From: a virus
Direction: 5' to 3' (one strand)
DNA length: 35,173 nucleotides
Virus record (IMG/VR): IMGVR_UViG_3300005264_000065
Span: 1-35,173 of that record
The first letter of the stretch is position 1, and every line of letters starts with the position of its first letter. The position numbers and the translations under genes were made by a program. Under the pieces are notes generated by a model. The model searched no databases. It saw only the letters and a list, made by a program, of their open reading frames with translations, and was not told the origin of the DNA. Positions 14,629 to 24,500 of this stretch are shown here, one piece after another.

Positions 14629-15054
14629 ATGGGATATAGCGCGATGATCGAAGCCATCAAAGCTCGTGTTGATAGCGAGCTTGGAGGCACGTATCAGATT
14701 CAACATGATAATGAGCTTGGTTTTGAAAAGCCAGATAACGCAGTTTGGATTCGCGCTTCAATCCGCCCGGCAGGTGGAGAAACGGTATGTATAAGCACAA
14801 AGAATACATTCCGGATTAGCGGCATTCTTGATCTTGCGGTATTCGGGCCGCTTGGTTCAGATGAGGAAAGCGTGAATGATGCTGTAGAGCTTGCTATTAA
14901 TGCATTTGATTATGCAAGGATAAATGTAGGAGATACGGAGGGAACAATCGTCAAATTTGACGCTGCTCCATATCCAAATGTGATTGGACGCAATAGCGGT
15001 GAGTATCAGGTCAATGTGACCCAGCCGTGGCGAACCGATTTCACTCAGACTTAA
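14629..15054 (+). CDS. tail terminator-like protein (DUF4128 type), 141 aa
   Basis: Alpha/beta protein with an N-terminal helix (IEAIKARVDSEL), then NAVWIRASIRPAGGE, central FRISGILDLAVFGP and C-terminal NVTQPWRTDF, matching phage tail-terminator proteins annotated as DUF4128. These cap the tail tube and stop its growth. It is placed right between the gp10-like and tail tube genes, the usual order. GGAGA precedes the ATG. Confidence 0.75.
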   Translation: MGYSAMIEAIKARVDSELGGTYQIQHDNELGFEKPDNAVWIRASIRPAGGETVCISTKNTFRISGILDLAVFGPLGSDEESVNDAVELAINAFDYARINVGDTEGTIVKFDAAPYPNVIGRNSGEYQVNVTQPWRTDFTQT

Positions 15055-15080
15055 TTCGATTTTTTTATAGGAGATAATCG

Positions 15081-16271
15081 ATGAGTGATGCAAATAGAAC
15101 AGTATTGAGGTATTACGAAGAAGCCACGTGGGGAGAGATTACAGGGAATCCCAAAATGACAAACCTGCGTGAGACAGGCGAAAGCCTGAAAGGAACAAAG
15201 CAAACGGAGGTCTCTGAAGAGATCCGTTCCGATCGCCAGATTCCAGGCATCATCCGTACAGGCATTGGGGCTGAGGGAGACCTCAATTTTGAATATTCTT
15301 ATGCCAGTTATCATGACTTTCTGAGGGCGCTTCTTATGGCGGCAGCATGGAGCTCAGCTGTAACAGTCGCCACTGCGGCACAAGTTGACGTAACGGCCGC
15401 AACAGGGACTTTCACGCATGCGACAGCGTGGGATACGGCGCCGACCGTCGGTCAGTGGGTGAGAGTGTCTGGATATACTGGCGCGTACGTCGCGAACAAC
15501 GGGTATTATAAGATCGCGACTTCTGCGGCCGGGACTTTTACTGTTAGCAACAAAGACAATCTCGTGGATGCCGCCGGGCAGACAGGAATCACGATCAAAC
15601 AGGGTGCGCAGATCGTCAATGGCGTGACACCAGTCTCATTCTCGATTGAGAGGGAACACGAAGATCTGACAAATATATTCGAGCTTTATCGCGGTATGAT
15701 GCCGGAAAGCATGTCGCTCGACATACCGGTTGACGGGAGGATTACGGGCTCCTTCTCCTTTATGGGGAAAGACGAGCAGGCTCTCTCGGCGACTTCCGGA
15801 GACGGATCTTCGACTGCGGCGAACGAAAATGACATTGTCAGCGCGGCAAATGACATTCAGTTTATAAATGTTGATCACGGGAGCGTCTGCCTCATGAGTG
15901 GATCGATCGAGGTGACAAATAACCTCCGCCCGATTCGATGCGCAGGCGAGCTTGCCAATCATGCGATCGGAACAGGTCGTTTCGGAGTGACCGGAGATCT
16001 CGAGCTCCTCTTTGAGGATCACACTCAGAAGGACAAGTATTTGGCACATACTGAGGCCGGGATGGCCATCGCAATCGAGGATGCCATGACATCCGGAGTT
16101 CTCGGTCTTGGAAATGGCACACTCTTCGAAATCCCATCATTCCAGATGGGCGATGATGAGACGGTCGCAGGTGGGGTTGACACGGAGCTCTCGGAGAGCA
16201 TATCTTTCGAGGCACACATGAATGCGACAGAGGATATAACCATGAGAATCGTTATCTGGCCTGCGGAATAA
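15081..16271 (+). CDS. major tail tube protein, 396 aa
   Basis: Contains NLRETGESLKGT, SEEIRSDRQIPGIIRTG and GAEGDLNFEYSYASYHDFLRALL (about 25-90), the signature of a large siphovirus tail tube family with a two-part beta-sandwich. An internal Ig-like or lectin-like loop (about 95-180) enlarges it above minimal tube proteins. Precedes the frameshifted chaperone pair and the tape measure as expected. GGAGA lies 5 bases before the ATG. Confidence 0.9.
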   Translation: MSDANRTVLRYYEEATWGEITGNPKMTNLRETGESLKGTKQTEVSEEIRSDRQIPGIIRTGIGAEGDLNFEYSYASYHDFLRALLMAAAWSSAVTVATAAQVDVTAATGTFTHATAWDTAPTVGQWVRVSGYTGAYVANNGYYKIATSAAGTFTVSNKDNLVDAAGQTGITIKQGAQIVNGVTPVSFSIEREHEDLTNIFELYRGMMPESMSLDIPVDGRITGSFSFMGKDEQALSATSGDGSSTAANENDIVSAANDIQFINVDHGSVCLMSGSIEVTNNLRPIRCAGELANHAIGTGRFGVTGDLELLFEDHTQKDKYLAHTEAGMAIAIEDAMTSGVLGLGNGTLFEIPSFQMGDDETVAGGVDTELSESISFEAHMNATEDITMRIVIWPAE

Positions 16272-16289
16272 ACAGGCTTTACTCTTTTT

Positions 16290-16730
16290 ATGAAAGAAGA
16301 AAAAATGGAAAAAGTGGCCGACAAAAAGAAGAAGGGGTTCAGGCTGTCGAACTTCAAGACAGACAAATCTAAGGAAGAAGAAGGCGTGTGGGTTCCTTAC
16401 GAGAATGGGTTCGAGATATTGATCGCCCGGATGGGGAACAGACGGTTCAAAGAGTTCATGATGAAAAAGGGCAAGAAGCACATGCGGCAGCTTGAACGCG
16501 GAACAATCGATCTCGATACCGCTGACGAACTGATGCGTGAAGCAATCCTTGAGACGATCTTGCTCGACTGGCGGAACCTTCTGGATGACAATGATCAGCA
16601 GATCCCGTATTCTAAGGAAGAGGCCCGAAAAGCTCTTGCGATAGATGATTTCTACAAAGAGATATTCGAGCTCGCCCAACAGCGTGAACTGTACGCGATC
16701 GAAGACGAGAAAGCGGCACAGGGAAACTGA
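16290..16730 (+). CDS. tail assembly chaperone, short form (gpG-like), 146 aa
   Basis: Helical, charged protein between tube and tape measure, the position of lambda gpG. It starts with a Lys/Glu tail, followed by VWVPYENGFEILIARMGNRRF and a helical region with ADELMREAILETILLDWRNL. Start is unsure between ATG 16290 and ATG 16305; neither has a strong ribosome-binding site. The last codons are GGA AAC then TGA, and the heptamer GGGAAAC sits exactly there, so some ribosomes shift to -1 and make the longer form. Confidence 0.85.
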   Translation: MKEEKMEKVADKKKKGFRLSNFKTDKSKEEEGVWVPYENGFEILIARMGNRRFKEFMMKKGKKHMRQLERGTIDLDTADELMREAILETILLDWRNLLDDNDQQIPYSKEEARKALAIDDFYKEIFELAQQRELYAIEDEKAAQGN

Positions 16731-17077
16731 AAGCGCGCCTTGAGTGGGAGTATCAATGGGGACCAAGATCGAAAAAACTCGAGGCGCTGGAAGCGGCAGG
16801 AAAAACCGTCAAGGCGATAGAGGCGAAACCAGATCTCAGGCTGGATCTCATTCCTGCCTGGGATGCGTTTATCTCACTTCACAATCGAAGGCAGAATGGA
16901 TTCGATTTAAACCCTCTATCGGTGAAAGATATCGCGGCATGGATGGACATACAGGGATTCAAAGACGAAGAGGTTCGCGAGATTCTTTTTCGGCATATCA
17001 CCTTCTTGGACGACGTCTGGGTAAAGATGTATTTCAGCGACCCGAAGCGGAAAAAGAAAGATCAGAAAAAGAGGTGA
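16290..17077 (+). CDS. tail assembly chaperone, frameshifted long form (gpGT-like), about 262 aa
   Basis: After a -1 slip at 16721-16727 the reading frame continues from CTG at 16727 to TGA at 17075-17077, adding 116 residues: LKARLEWEYQWGPRSKKLEA, then PDLRLDLIPAWDAFISLHN and FKDEEVREILFRHITFLDDV. This extension has no usable start codon of its own and looks like real protein, unlike the overlapping frame 16744-17088. Lambda-type GT proteins bring tube subunits to the tape measure through the T part. Ends four bases before the tape measure ATG. Confidence 0.85.
16721..16727 (+). promoter_or_regulatory. programmed -1 ribosomal frameshift site GGGAAAC
   Basis: G GGA AAC in the zero frame fits X XXY YYZ exactly, followed at once by the TGA stop (16728-16730). 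Slipping to GGG AAA opens the 116-codon extension. GGGAAA-type heptamers are used by lambda and many siphoviruses for the G/GT pair. No obvious stem-loop or pseudoknot downstream was identified by eye; the adjacent stop codon may itself favour pausing. Confidence 0.85.
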
Positions 17078-17080
17078 TAT

Positions 17081-19666
17081 ATGGCTAATACTGCAACACT
17101 CGCTGTCGCCATTAGTGCAAGAGGTGCCGTACAGGGCGCAAGACAATATCAGGCGGCAATAAAGAATATGACTGGCGCAACGCTTGGTGCCTCCGGCGCC
17201 ATGGCCGGGATGCGCAGTGTTGCTCTTCGACTGTTCGCAACGATCGGCGGATACATGGTGTTCAGAAAAATGACGACCACCATAATGGATTTTGAAGATA
17301 CTATGGCGAGGCTTCAGGGCGTAACAAGCGCAACGACGGATGAGATGGTACGGTTCAATACCGTTGCGCGCGAACTTGGAGCGACGACAAGATTTACTGC
17401 GACTCAGGCAGGTGAAGGTTTATTGAATTTAGCCAGAGCAGGTTTCTCTGTTAATGAAAGCGTTGCCGCGATCGATGCAACTCTTAATCTTGCCTCAGGC
17501 GCCATGCTTGAACTCGGAGAGGCGAGTTCGTTCGTTGCTAATTCGATAAGGCAGTTCGGCCTTGGGGCTGATCAGGCAGGTCGAGTAACTGACGTTTTAA
17601 CCAATACCGCCAATAAGTCAAACACGACCGTTCGAGAATTAGCAGATGGAATGAGCTATGCCGGTGTCGTTGCGGCTCAGGTCGGTATGTCGATCGAAGA
17701 GACAGCTGCAGCGATGGGTGTTATGTCGGATGCTGGAGTTCGTGGATCTCGCGCAGGTATGGGCCTGAGGCAGGTTCTTGCAGATCTGCTTGCACCATCT
17801 GATAAGGCAGTGGAAGTAATGAACAGTCTCGGAGTGGCATACGATCAGGTTAATCCGCAGAAGGTCGGATTAGTTAATGCTCTTACAGTTCTACGCGATG
17901 CCGGGATGGATACGAGTCAGGCCTTTCAAATATTCGGTGCCCGGGCTGCAACTGCGGCGCTTGCCATGTCGCAGAATATAGAAAAGATAAATCAGCTGAC
18001 AGATGCAAACAGACAGGCTGAGGGAGTCGCACAGAGGAATGCCGATCTGATAAACAACACGCTCCGGGGCGCATATCTTCAGCTTGTTTCCACGCTTCAG
18101 GAATTGATGCTGATGATCGGGGATTCTGGTTTTACTGGGATGCTCAAGACGGCCATCCAGAATATAACGCAATTCATACGTGTTCTTTCCGGGATAAAGA
18201 CTGAAAGCGCTGATGTATCAGATGGTGTTCTTAAGGCTGTTATAGCTGTCAGGAAGCTCTGGGATTGGCTCGTTAAACTGAAAGGCGTGTTTATAGCGAT
18301 CGTCGCGATTCATCTTTCTGCGAAATTAGTGGCTATATCGAATGCGATGTTCTTATTTGGGAGGGCGACGATATTTGCCACAGGAGGATTACTGAAGATG
18401 GCTGCCGGTATTGTTAGCGCTCTTCTTCCTGCGCTTGCTATACTTGGAACTGCGATCATCGCGATTGATTTCGGCCGCTGGCTCGAAAGCCTCGAGCCGG
18501 TCCAAGTCGGAATGCAGAACTTTATCTGGTGGATTGCCGAACGTTTTCAGTGGCTTAAGAAAAACTTGAATGAAGTCTGGGTGTCGATGAAAGATCTTGC
18601 CTTGAGATATTTTGTCAATCCGCTGATAAGTGTTTTCTCCGGAGTCTTTACGAAGATAATGGATCTCCTTCATTCGATGGCTGTTCAGGCAAAGAAACTC
18701 ACGCGAGCTCTTGGAATGGATGAGGCATCTGATAAGCTTGCGAAGCTTGTCGGATTCGCTTATAAAAACAGAAATGCCTTGAAAGAAATAGCTGTCCCAG
18801 ATCTCGGACAGGAAATGGCTAAGATCGCAAATGAATATGAAACTCAACTTGAAAATATAAAGTCTGCCCATAAGCGCGCGCTCGATACGATATCAAAGAA
18901 GCAGGCCGGGAAAACAGAAGATCAGACTTTCTTTGACTTCGCCAGCGCAGACATTCAGAAAATCATCGACAAGCTTGGACTCTTTAAGGAAGAGACATCC
19001 GTGGCAAATGATGAACTCGCGAAATTCAGAGCGGAGCTCGATGCATTTGGCAAAATAGGTGTCGATGCTACAGAGACACTAAAAAATGAAATGATCGGAA
19101 CGAAGGCGGCAATTGCAGCCGCAGGGGATACCGCAAAGTCAGCCATGGCAGGAATTCAAAATGATACGGATGGAACCAAAAAGAAAGTATCAGATTTCAC
19201 AGTTGCGTGGGATGATATGAAGGGAACGATCGGCTCCGGGATAACGGATCTTATCCTCCAGACTAAAGGCTGGAATAATACTATTCAGGATGTCACGAAC
19301 TCGCTCGTTCAGATGGCTGTTCAGGCCGCTGTTATGAGAGCCATCAGCGGAGGCATCGTTGGCGGCGGAGCAGGGGCGGCAGCCGCGGCTGTTGCAGGAA
19401 GCGGCCTTGTTGCCATGGCTGCAGGCGGAGTCGTTCACGGGCCAACTGCCGCGTTGATTGGGGAGCGCGGTCCGGAAGCTGTTATTCCGCTTTCAAGAGA
19501 TGAACGCGGAAGGATCGGAGTCGCTGGTGGAGGTGCTGAACAAGTAACAAACAATTTCAACTTGATTAGTCCGGATTCAAGAGGGATAAAAGATATGCTT
19601 CTGAGAGATCCGAAATTAATCAGGCAGATGAACGAGACATATAAGCAGGGATATGCGATAGACTAA
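17081..19666 (+). CDS. tape measure protein, 861 aa
   Basis: Sets tail length and helps DNA entry. N-terminal part matches the TP901-type tape measure: ARGAVQGARQYQAAIKNM, FEDTMARLQGVTSATTDEM, ARELGATTRFTATQAGEGL (about 65-115), then ANKSNTTVRELADGMSYAG and AAAMGVMSDAGVRGSRAGMG. Residues about 405-465 are hydrophobic (IFIA...LLPALAILGTAIIAI) and could cross the inner membrane. The C-terminus has a Gly/Ala-rich helix and AAGGVVHGPTAALIGERGPE, the usual ending in this family. At roughly 1.5 angstrom per residue (known for the family) the tail would be near 130 nm. Confidence 0.95.
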   Translation: MANTATLAVAISARGAVQGARQYQAAIKNMTGATLGASGAMAGMRSVALRLFATIGGYMVFRKMTTTIMDFEDTMARLQGVTSATTDEMVRFNTVARELGATTRFTATQAGEGLLNLARAGFSVNESVAAIDATLNLASGAMLELGEASSFVANSIRQFGLGADQAGRVTDVLTNTANKSNTTVRELADGMSYAGVVAAQVGMSIEETAAAMGVMSDAGVRGSRAGMGLRQVLADLLAPSDKAVEVMNSLGVAYDQVNPQKVGLVNALTVLRDAGMDTSQAFQIFGARAATAALAMSQNIEKINQLTDANRQAEGVAQRNADLINNTLRGAYLQLVSTLQELMLMIGDSGFTGMLKTAIQNITQFIRVLSGIKTESADVSDGVLKAVIAVRKLWDWLVKLKGVFIAIVAIHLSAKLVAISNAMFLFGRATIFATGGLLKMAAGIVSALLPALAILGTAIIAIDFGRWLESLEPVQVGMQNFIWWIAERFQWLKKNLNEVWVSMKDLALRYFVNPLISVFSGVFTKIMDLLHSMAVQAKKLTRALGMDEASDKLAKLVGFAYKNRNALKEIAVPDLGQEMAKIANEYETQLENIKSAHKRALDTISKKQAGKTEDQTFFDFASADIQKIIDKLGLFKEETSVANDELAKFRAELDAFGKIGVDATETLKNEMIGTKAAIAAAGDTAKSAMAGIQNDTDGTKKKVSDFTVAWDDMKGTIGSGITDLILQTKGWNNTIQDVTNSLVQMAVQAAVMRAISGGIVGGGAGAAAAAVAGSGLVAMAAGGVVHGPTAALIGERGPEAVIPLSRDERGRIGVAGGGAEQVTNNFNLISPDSRGIKDMLLRDPKLIRQMNETYKQGYAID

Positions 19667-19675
19667 GGAAGAGAT

Positions 19676-20311
19676 ATGGCGAAAAAGACATTCATATTGA
19701 ACGATCAAGTCAGGTGTTTTTCGTATGGATACGGCTCGAAATACACTCCGCTTGTAACGATCCAGCAAAATCCGAATCAGACCGTCACGCAAGAACTAGT
19801 TCATGATCCATACGACTGGGCAACTTTCTCTCTTCCCATGAATCAGCTTCAGGAGGCCGATAAACTCGAGCTGGCGAATGTCATACTGAATGTCGGTGGA
19901 AATCAGGATAGCTTCCTTTTCCGGGATGAATTCGGCCTCGTTGGAAATAAGATAAACAGGAACACGATTGGAAATAAATCAACGTCTTCTCCTGTTTCGC
20001 TTCAGGCTCTTCGGACTTACACGATCGGATCTTATGATCGGACGTATGAGGTCTGGAATATAGAGCTCGCTCTCGGATTCAATCTCTGGGTGAATAGCGT
20101 TTTAAAAACTATAACAACGGATTATGTCGTCAACGACGAGGATGATGGAACAATCGATATAATATGCGCCGACACAGGAGACGTCGAGATTGAAGGATAT
20201 TTTCTGCGCAGATGTCGTTTTAACGGAAGCCCGGAAGCGATTCTTGCAGCATACGATCTTGTGAACATGACACTTGGTATAAAAGAAGAAAGCCCTTTCA
20301 ATGGTACTTGA
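19676..20311 (+). CDS. DUF2460-type distal tail protein, 211 aa
   Basis: Follows the tape measure and precedes DUF2163, NlpC/P60 and the J-like gene, the fixed order DUF2460-DUF2163-NlpC-hub of gene transfer agents and many proteobacterial siphoviruses. In sequence, LRTYTIGSYDRTYEVWNIELALGFNLWVN and a beta-rich second half with TTDYVVNDEDDGTI fit DUF2460. It forms the ring at the end of the tube (distal tail protein role, from homologues). GGAAGAG before the ATG. Confidence 0.8.
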   Translation: MAKKTFILNDQVRCFSYGYGSKYTPLVTIQQNPNQTVTQELVHDPYDWATFSLPMNQLQEADKLELANVILNVGGNQDSFLFRDEFGLVGNKINRNTIGNKSTSSPVSLQALRTYTIGSYDRTYEVWNIELALGFNLWVNSVLKTITTDYVVNDEDDGTIDIICADTGDVEIEGYFLRRCRFNGSPEAILAAYDLVNMTLGIKEESPFNGT

Positions 20312-21113
20312 TGCTGATGTTCAAAATATAACACTCGTCGAACTTTACGAGTTCGAATACGAGGATGGAACATTCGAGAGGTTTACGAGTTTCTCGAAGC
20401 CGGTAACATTTCAGTCGAACACGTATATTAATGCCCCGATCTCGAGGGACAGCAATGAAATGGAATCTTCTATGAAGGTCGGCACAATGAGGGTTTCTCT
20501 TCTTCTGAGCGACTATGCGAAGACGCTCATTGACCTAAATAAGATCCGGAATCGGCGTGCGCTCGATCGTGGAAAGTTCAGGCTCTATCAGGCTGAGCTT
20601 GGCGATGAGGACGCGAACTACAGATTGAAGTTCGCCGGGACTACTGGGAAGGTTGAAGTCAGTCGGCTCTCTCTTGAGATAGAATTCCGGGATATCTTCT
20701 TCCTTATGAAGAAAAACGTTCCGCCGTACATATACGGAGAACAGTGCAACGTGATATTCGGAGATCCAGTCGAGTGCACGATCGACTGGGATACGATAAA
20801 AGTCACAGGCGCAGCTCAGGCCGGTTCGACGGACAGACTTCTGATTGATTCCGGAAGGAGCGAGGCAGACGGATATTTCACGAGAGGCAAGATCCGGATT
20901 GACACCGGGACGCTCGCCGGTGAGGAGAGCACGATTCAAGAATACACTGTTGGGCAGTTCAAGCTGATGCCTCCTCTTTCAGGGACTCTTGGAGTTGGAG
21001 ATCAATACACCGCTTGGCCTCACTGTCAGAAATCTTTTGGAGGCTGTGAAGGCCTTGTTAATACGGATAATTTTTTAGGATTCAGGCATGTGCCAAGACC
21101 TGAGCAGATGTAA
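20301..21113 (+). CDS. DUF2163 / BR0599-type tail hub protein, 270 aa
   Basis: Beta-rich hub protein with the C-terminal signature WPHCQKSFGGCEG, then NFLGFRHVP (about 239-265), typical of DUF2163/phage BR0599. Four cysteines at 149, 159, 242 and 249 are placed as in relatives reported to bind an iron-sulphur cluster (GTA gp13 and lambda gpL class), so a [4Fe-4S] site is likely here (family inference). The start overlaps the previous gene by 11 bases and its end overlaps the peptidase gene by 26 bases. Confidence 0.85.
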   Translation: MVLDADVQNITLVELYEFEYEDGTFERFTSFSKPVTFQSNTYINAPISRDSNEMESSMKVGTMRVSLLLSDYAKTLIDLNKIRNRRALDRGKFRLYQAELGDEDANYRLKFAGTTGKVEVSRLSLEIEFRDIFFLMKKNVPPYIYGEQCNVIFGDPVECTIDWDTIKVTGAAQAGSTDRLLIDSGRSEADGYFTRGKIRIDTGTLAGEESTIQEYTVGQFKLMPPLSGTLGVGDQYTAWPHCQKSFGGCEGLVNTDNFLGFRHVPRPEQM

Positions 21114-21579
21114 AAAGGAAAGCGAGATCCTCCGGGATGCGATCGTTATGCATGCGAAGTCGTTGCTTGACGCTCCGTATGTCTGGAACGGAGTGCAGCC
21201 GGAAAGAGGATCTCACTGCGCGACGTTCGGTCTGAGACCATATCAGATGGCTGGTCTGATCCCGGAAGGTACAAGGCTTCCCATACATCATCGGGACTGG
21301 ATGCTCGGCAAAGACGTCGATCCAAATGAATTCAGGGATTACATCTTAAGGTTTGGAATTGAGGTCTCGTTCGATGAACGGAGGCCAGCAGATCTCGTGA
21401 CATTCTTCTTCCGGGGAATAGAGAGTCACGTCGGAATAATAACAAATGTGAATCCGGACTGGTTTATACATCAACCAAGTGGAGCTTCTGTTAAATTTCA
21501 GAGGCTTCTCGAAACTGGATCGCTCAAATCAATTTACCGGCATAAAAAGATAGTGGAGCTTGAAAATGGCGGGTGCTAA
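21088..21579 (+). CDS. NlpC/P60 family tail-tip peptidase, 163 aa
   Basis: Probably cuts peptide bonds in peptidoglycan during DNA injection. PYVWNGVQPERGSHCATFGL places the catalytic cysteine at 44, ESHVGII gives His114 and FIHQPSG gives His128, a Cys-His-His arrangement. The usual sequence around the cysteine is DCSG; here it is HCAT, an unusual variation. The length is normal for this GTA-like tail-tip peptidase. It overlaps both neighbours, so is co-translated with the hub proteins. Confidence 0.8.
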   Translation: MCQDLSRCKKESEILRDAIVMHAKSLLDAPYVWNGVQPERGSHCATFGLRPYQMAGLIPEGTRLPIHHRDWMLGKDVDPNEFRDYILRFGIEVSFDERRPADLVTFFFRGIESHVGIITNVNPDWFIHQPSGASVKFQRLLETGSLKSIYRHKKIVELENGGC

Positions 21580-24500
21580 CGAAAACGTAAAGGCTGCCGG
21601 TCGGCTCGGACTGACGTTCGGTCTCGGCGCGTGGCTCGGAGTTCCGGGATATATAGCCGGTGGAGCTCTTGGCGCAGTTCTATTTGCTCCCGATCCACCG
21701 GAGGCGCCAGATCCGTACACGGCTCTGAATATGAACACGGCTGATGAGGGAGCGAGTTCTCCGCTCCATTATGGCATCTGCAAGGTCAAAGGGAATTTTA
21801 TATACAAAGGTCCTTTGAGAACCCGGAAAGTCGAAGAAGGCGGCAAGGGCGGCCAGAAGACTGTCACTGGATATAAATATTGGACGTGGGCTGCGCTCGG
21901 ATTGGGTCACGGAGTTCTCGACGTCACGAGAATGTGGAAGAACGACGATATCATGGTCCCGGAGGGAGACTCGACGATCAATATATATCGAGGGACTCCG
22001 GAGCAGACAGTCGATCCGGACTGGGACTCGAGAGCCGAAGACGTCGTTCCTCTGAAGCGTCAGGCGTATTCTTATTTCAATCAGTTCTATCTCGGAGAAG
22101 ACAACAACACTTTTCCGACTATATCGAGCGAGGTTCATCGCTTCCCATGGGATGAAGCCATGGATTCAATTCCTCCGTATATACTAAATAGGGTCAGCGA
22201 ACAGACACTCGGTGGGAATAAGATTCTCCGGGATAAATTTGATAAAATATATACACTCACTCAAACAGAAATGAAAGTCTACAATGCGAATTGGACTCTC
22301 CAGAGGACTGTCGATTTAACGAATCTTAATCTGACATCTTATGCCGGTACATGGGATGCCTGCATAACTTATCAGAATAATCGGCCTTACATAAACTTGA
22401 GCTACAATGATGGTCTCGACGGGAAGCTGTATGTAATACGATGGGCAGCCGATCGCGGTAAATTAACGACTGAGAAAACGGAAACGACTCGAGGCCAATA
22501 TACAAAAACCGAGATCTATGATTTTGGAACCGGAATCACGAACACGAGAATCAGATCGAACAGCCAGTACATTTTTATAGCAACGGATTATTTTGCTTCG
22601 GCAGTTGATTTGTTTAAGGTGACTTTGAACGGCCAGACGCTTCTTGCGCATTATGATTATTCGGCAGTGTTTGATATAGCAGCTATGGGAGATTTTGCGG
22701 TCAACGAGGATTTTTGCTTCTGGAATAACAACGGAGGAAAAACATCGATAATCGATTTTAATGGAAACGTGCAAGACACTCTTGCGGCAAGTTCCGATTG
22801 GGCTCCTCAATATATAGTCCCTTTGATCGGCTCGAGCTGTATTATGGGATTTACTCTCGGCGTTCAGGTTAGTCCTCCAGACAAGGATTATGATCGGATT
22901 CAATTCGCTATATACGATCGCGACACAGGCTTGTTCGAGACAGTTACGCAGAACGAGATCGAGATTGACGAGAGCTGGTGGACAGGTCATGGGAGCTCTC
23001 CGTTCTTCGGGACTCAGGGAACCATGATGTGCCATGAGGGAGCGAATGGAACCGTGTATTTGACCGGCCACGACAATCTCGGAAATTATTACACTCTTGA
23101 GCTTGTTCTCGACGCGAATCCTGCCCAGATTATATACGACCTTTTCAAGCACACGAAGGGGTTTGATTTGACTATGGTTGACGAGGCTCAACTCGAGACA
23201 GTTGGAAATACCTGCTTTGATAATAGGATCGGAATGTCGTTCTCCGTTCTCCGGAAGAGAAACGTCGGAGCGGTTATTCGTGATATACTCGGACATCTTC
23301 AGGCACATCCGTATCAGACTGCTGATGGGAAATTCGGATTCTTCATGCCGAACCCGAACGACGCTGTTATTGACTCGATCGAGGAAGAAGACATTCTCTC
23401 GATAAAGAATCAGGGAGCTCCTGACATGACGATCGTCTCCTCGAGTATGAAGGATATAGGGCTCTGCCCGAACCGCCTGAATGTCGTTTATGAAAACAGA
23501 TTAAATCAGTATAAAAAGGACGCGACATTTCAGCTCGACGATATGCTTGCGCAAGATCTCGATGGCGAGATAATCGAAGAGAACTTAAATTATCAGATGT
23601 TCAGCAATCCGGCCGTTATATCAAAGATGGCATGGAAGGCATGGAAAATCGGACGATTCCAAAACAAGCTTCACGTTCTCGTTCTCAATGGAAGATGGCT
23701 CGGGATAAGACACGGTCAGGTATATACCATAAATCTTCCGGACGAGAACCTGAACAGCGCCAGATGCCGTGTTTTCTCCGTGGACGATCCTCCGGTTGGA
23801 ATCGATGCAGGAGTGACTGTCACTTTCATGATGGACGATGAATACTTGACCTCGTATGAAGAGATCGATTATGACGCTTCAATATCAGAGGATACGTCAG
23901 TTGGCCCACCCGAAGAAGTCGTTCCGCTTCTCTGGGAGGAGGACGCGAGATATAACAATGATGTTTATACGATGGCATTCAGCGCAATCCGGAACAGCGA
24001 GGCGACGGCATATTGCGACATCTGGATCAGTCTCGACGCTCCGGATAATTTCTTTTATGCGAAGAGGCTGACTCAATTCGGGAATGTTGGAGATCTGGTC
24101 AACGACGTCGTGAAGCGTCACAGGAAGTTGACCGTGAACACTGACGATTACGGTGGAAGTTCGTTCTCGGCATACACGAGGACGAACCAGAGGAACAATC
24201 TCTCGTACTGCCTCGTTGGGGAGATCAGCGACGACTTCGATCTCGCAATGACGAATATGGAATTCCTGACATACCGAGACGCGGTGGCCTCTGGATCAGA
24301 TATAATCCTGAAAGATTGTGTGAGGGGAAAAGATTATACTATGTCGAAGCCCCATGCGGTCTCCGACGAGACGGTCGTGATTCACGTCGGGATATCATAT
24401 AACAAGGTTGAAATTCCTTCTGAGTGGATCGGAAAAAAGATATATGTCAAATTCGTTCCGTACAATCTCCGGGGAGACGGCCTCGACATAGACGAGATAG

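Noticed and set aside
16744-17088. ATG-started 114-codon frame in the tail chaperone region
   Set aside because: The -1 frame relative to gpG gives a far more protein-like sequence and is reached by a canonical slip site; the ATG frame is Arg/Gly-rich shadow sequence.
21560-21565. TTG start for the tail hub gene
   Set aside because: An ATG two codons later has a better spacing to GGAG.
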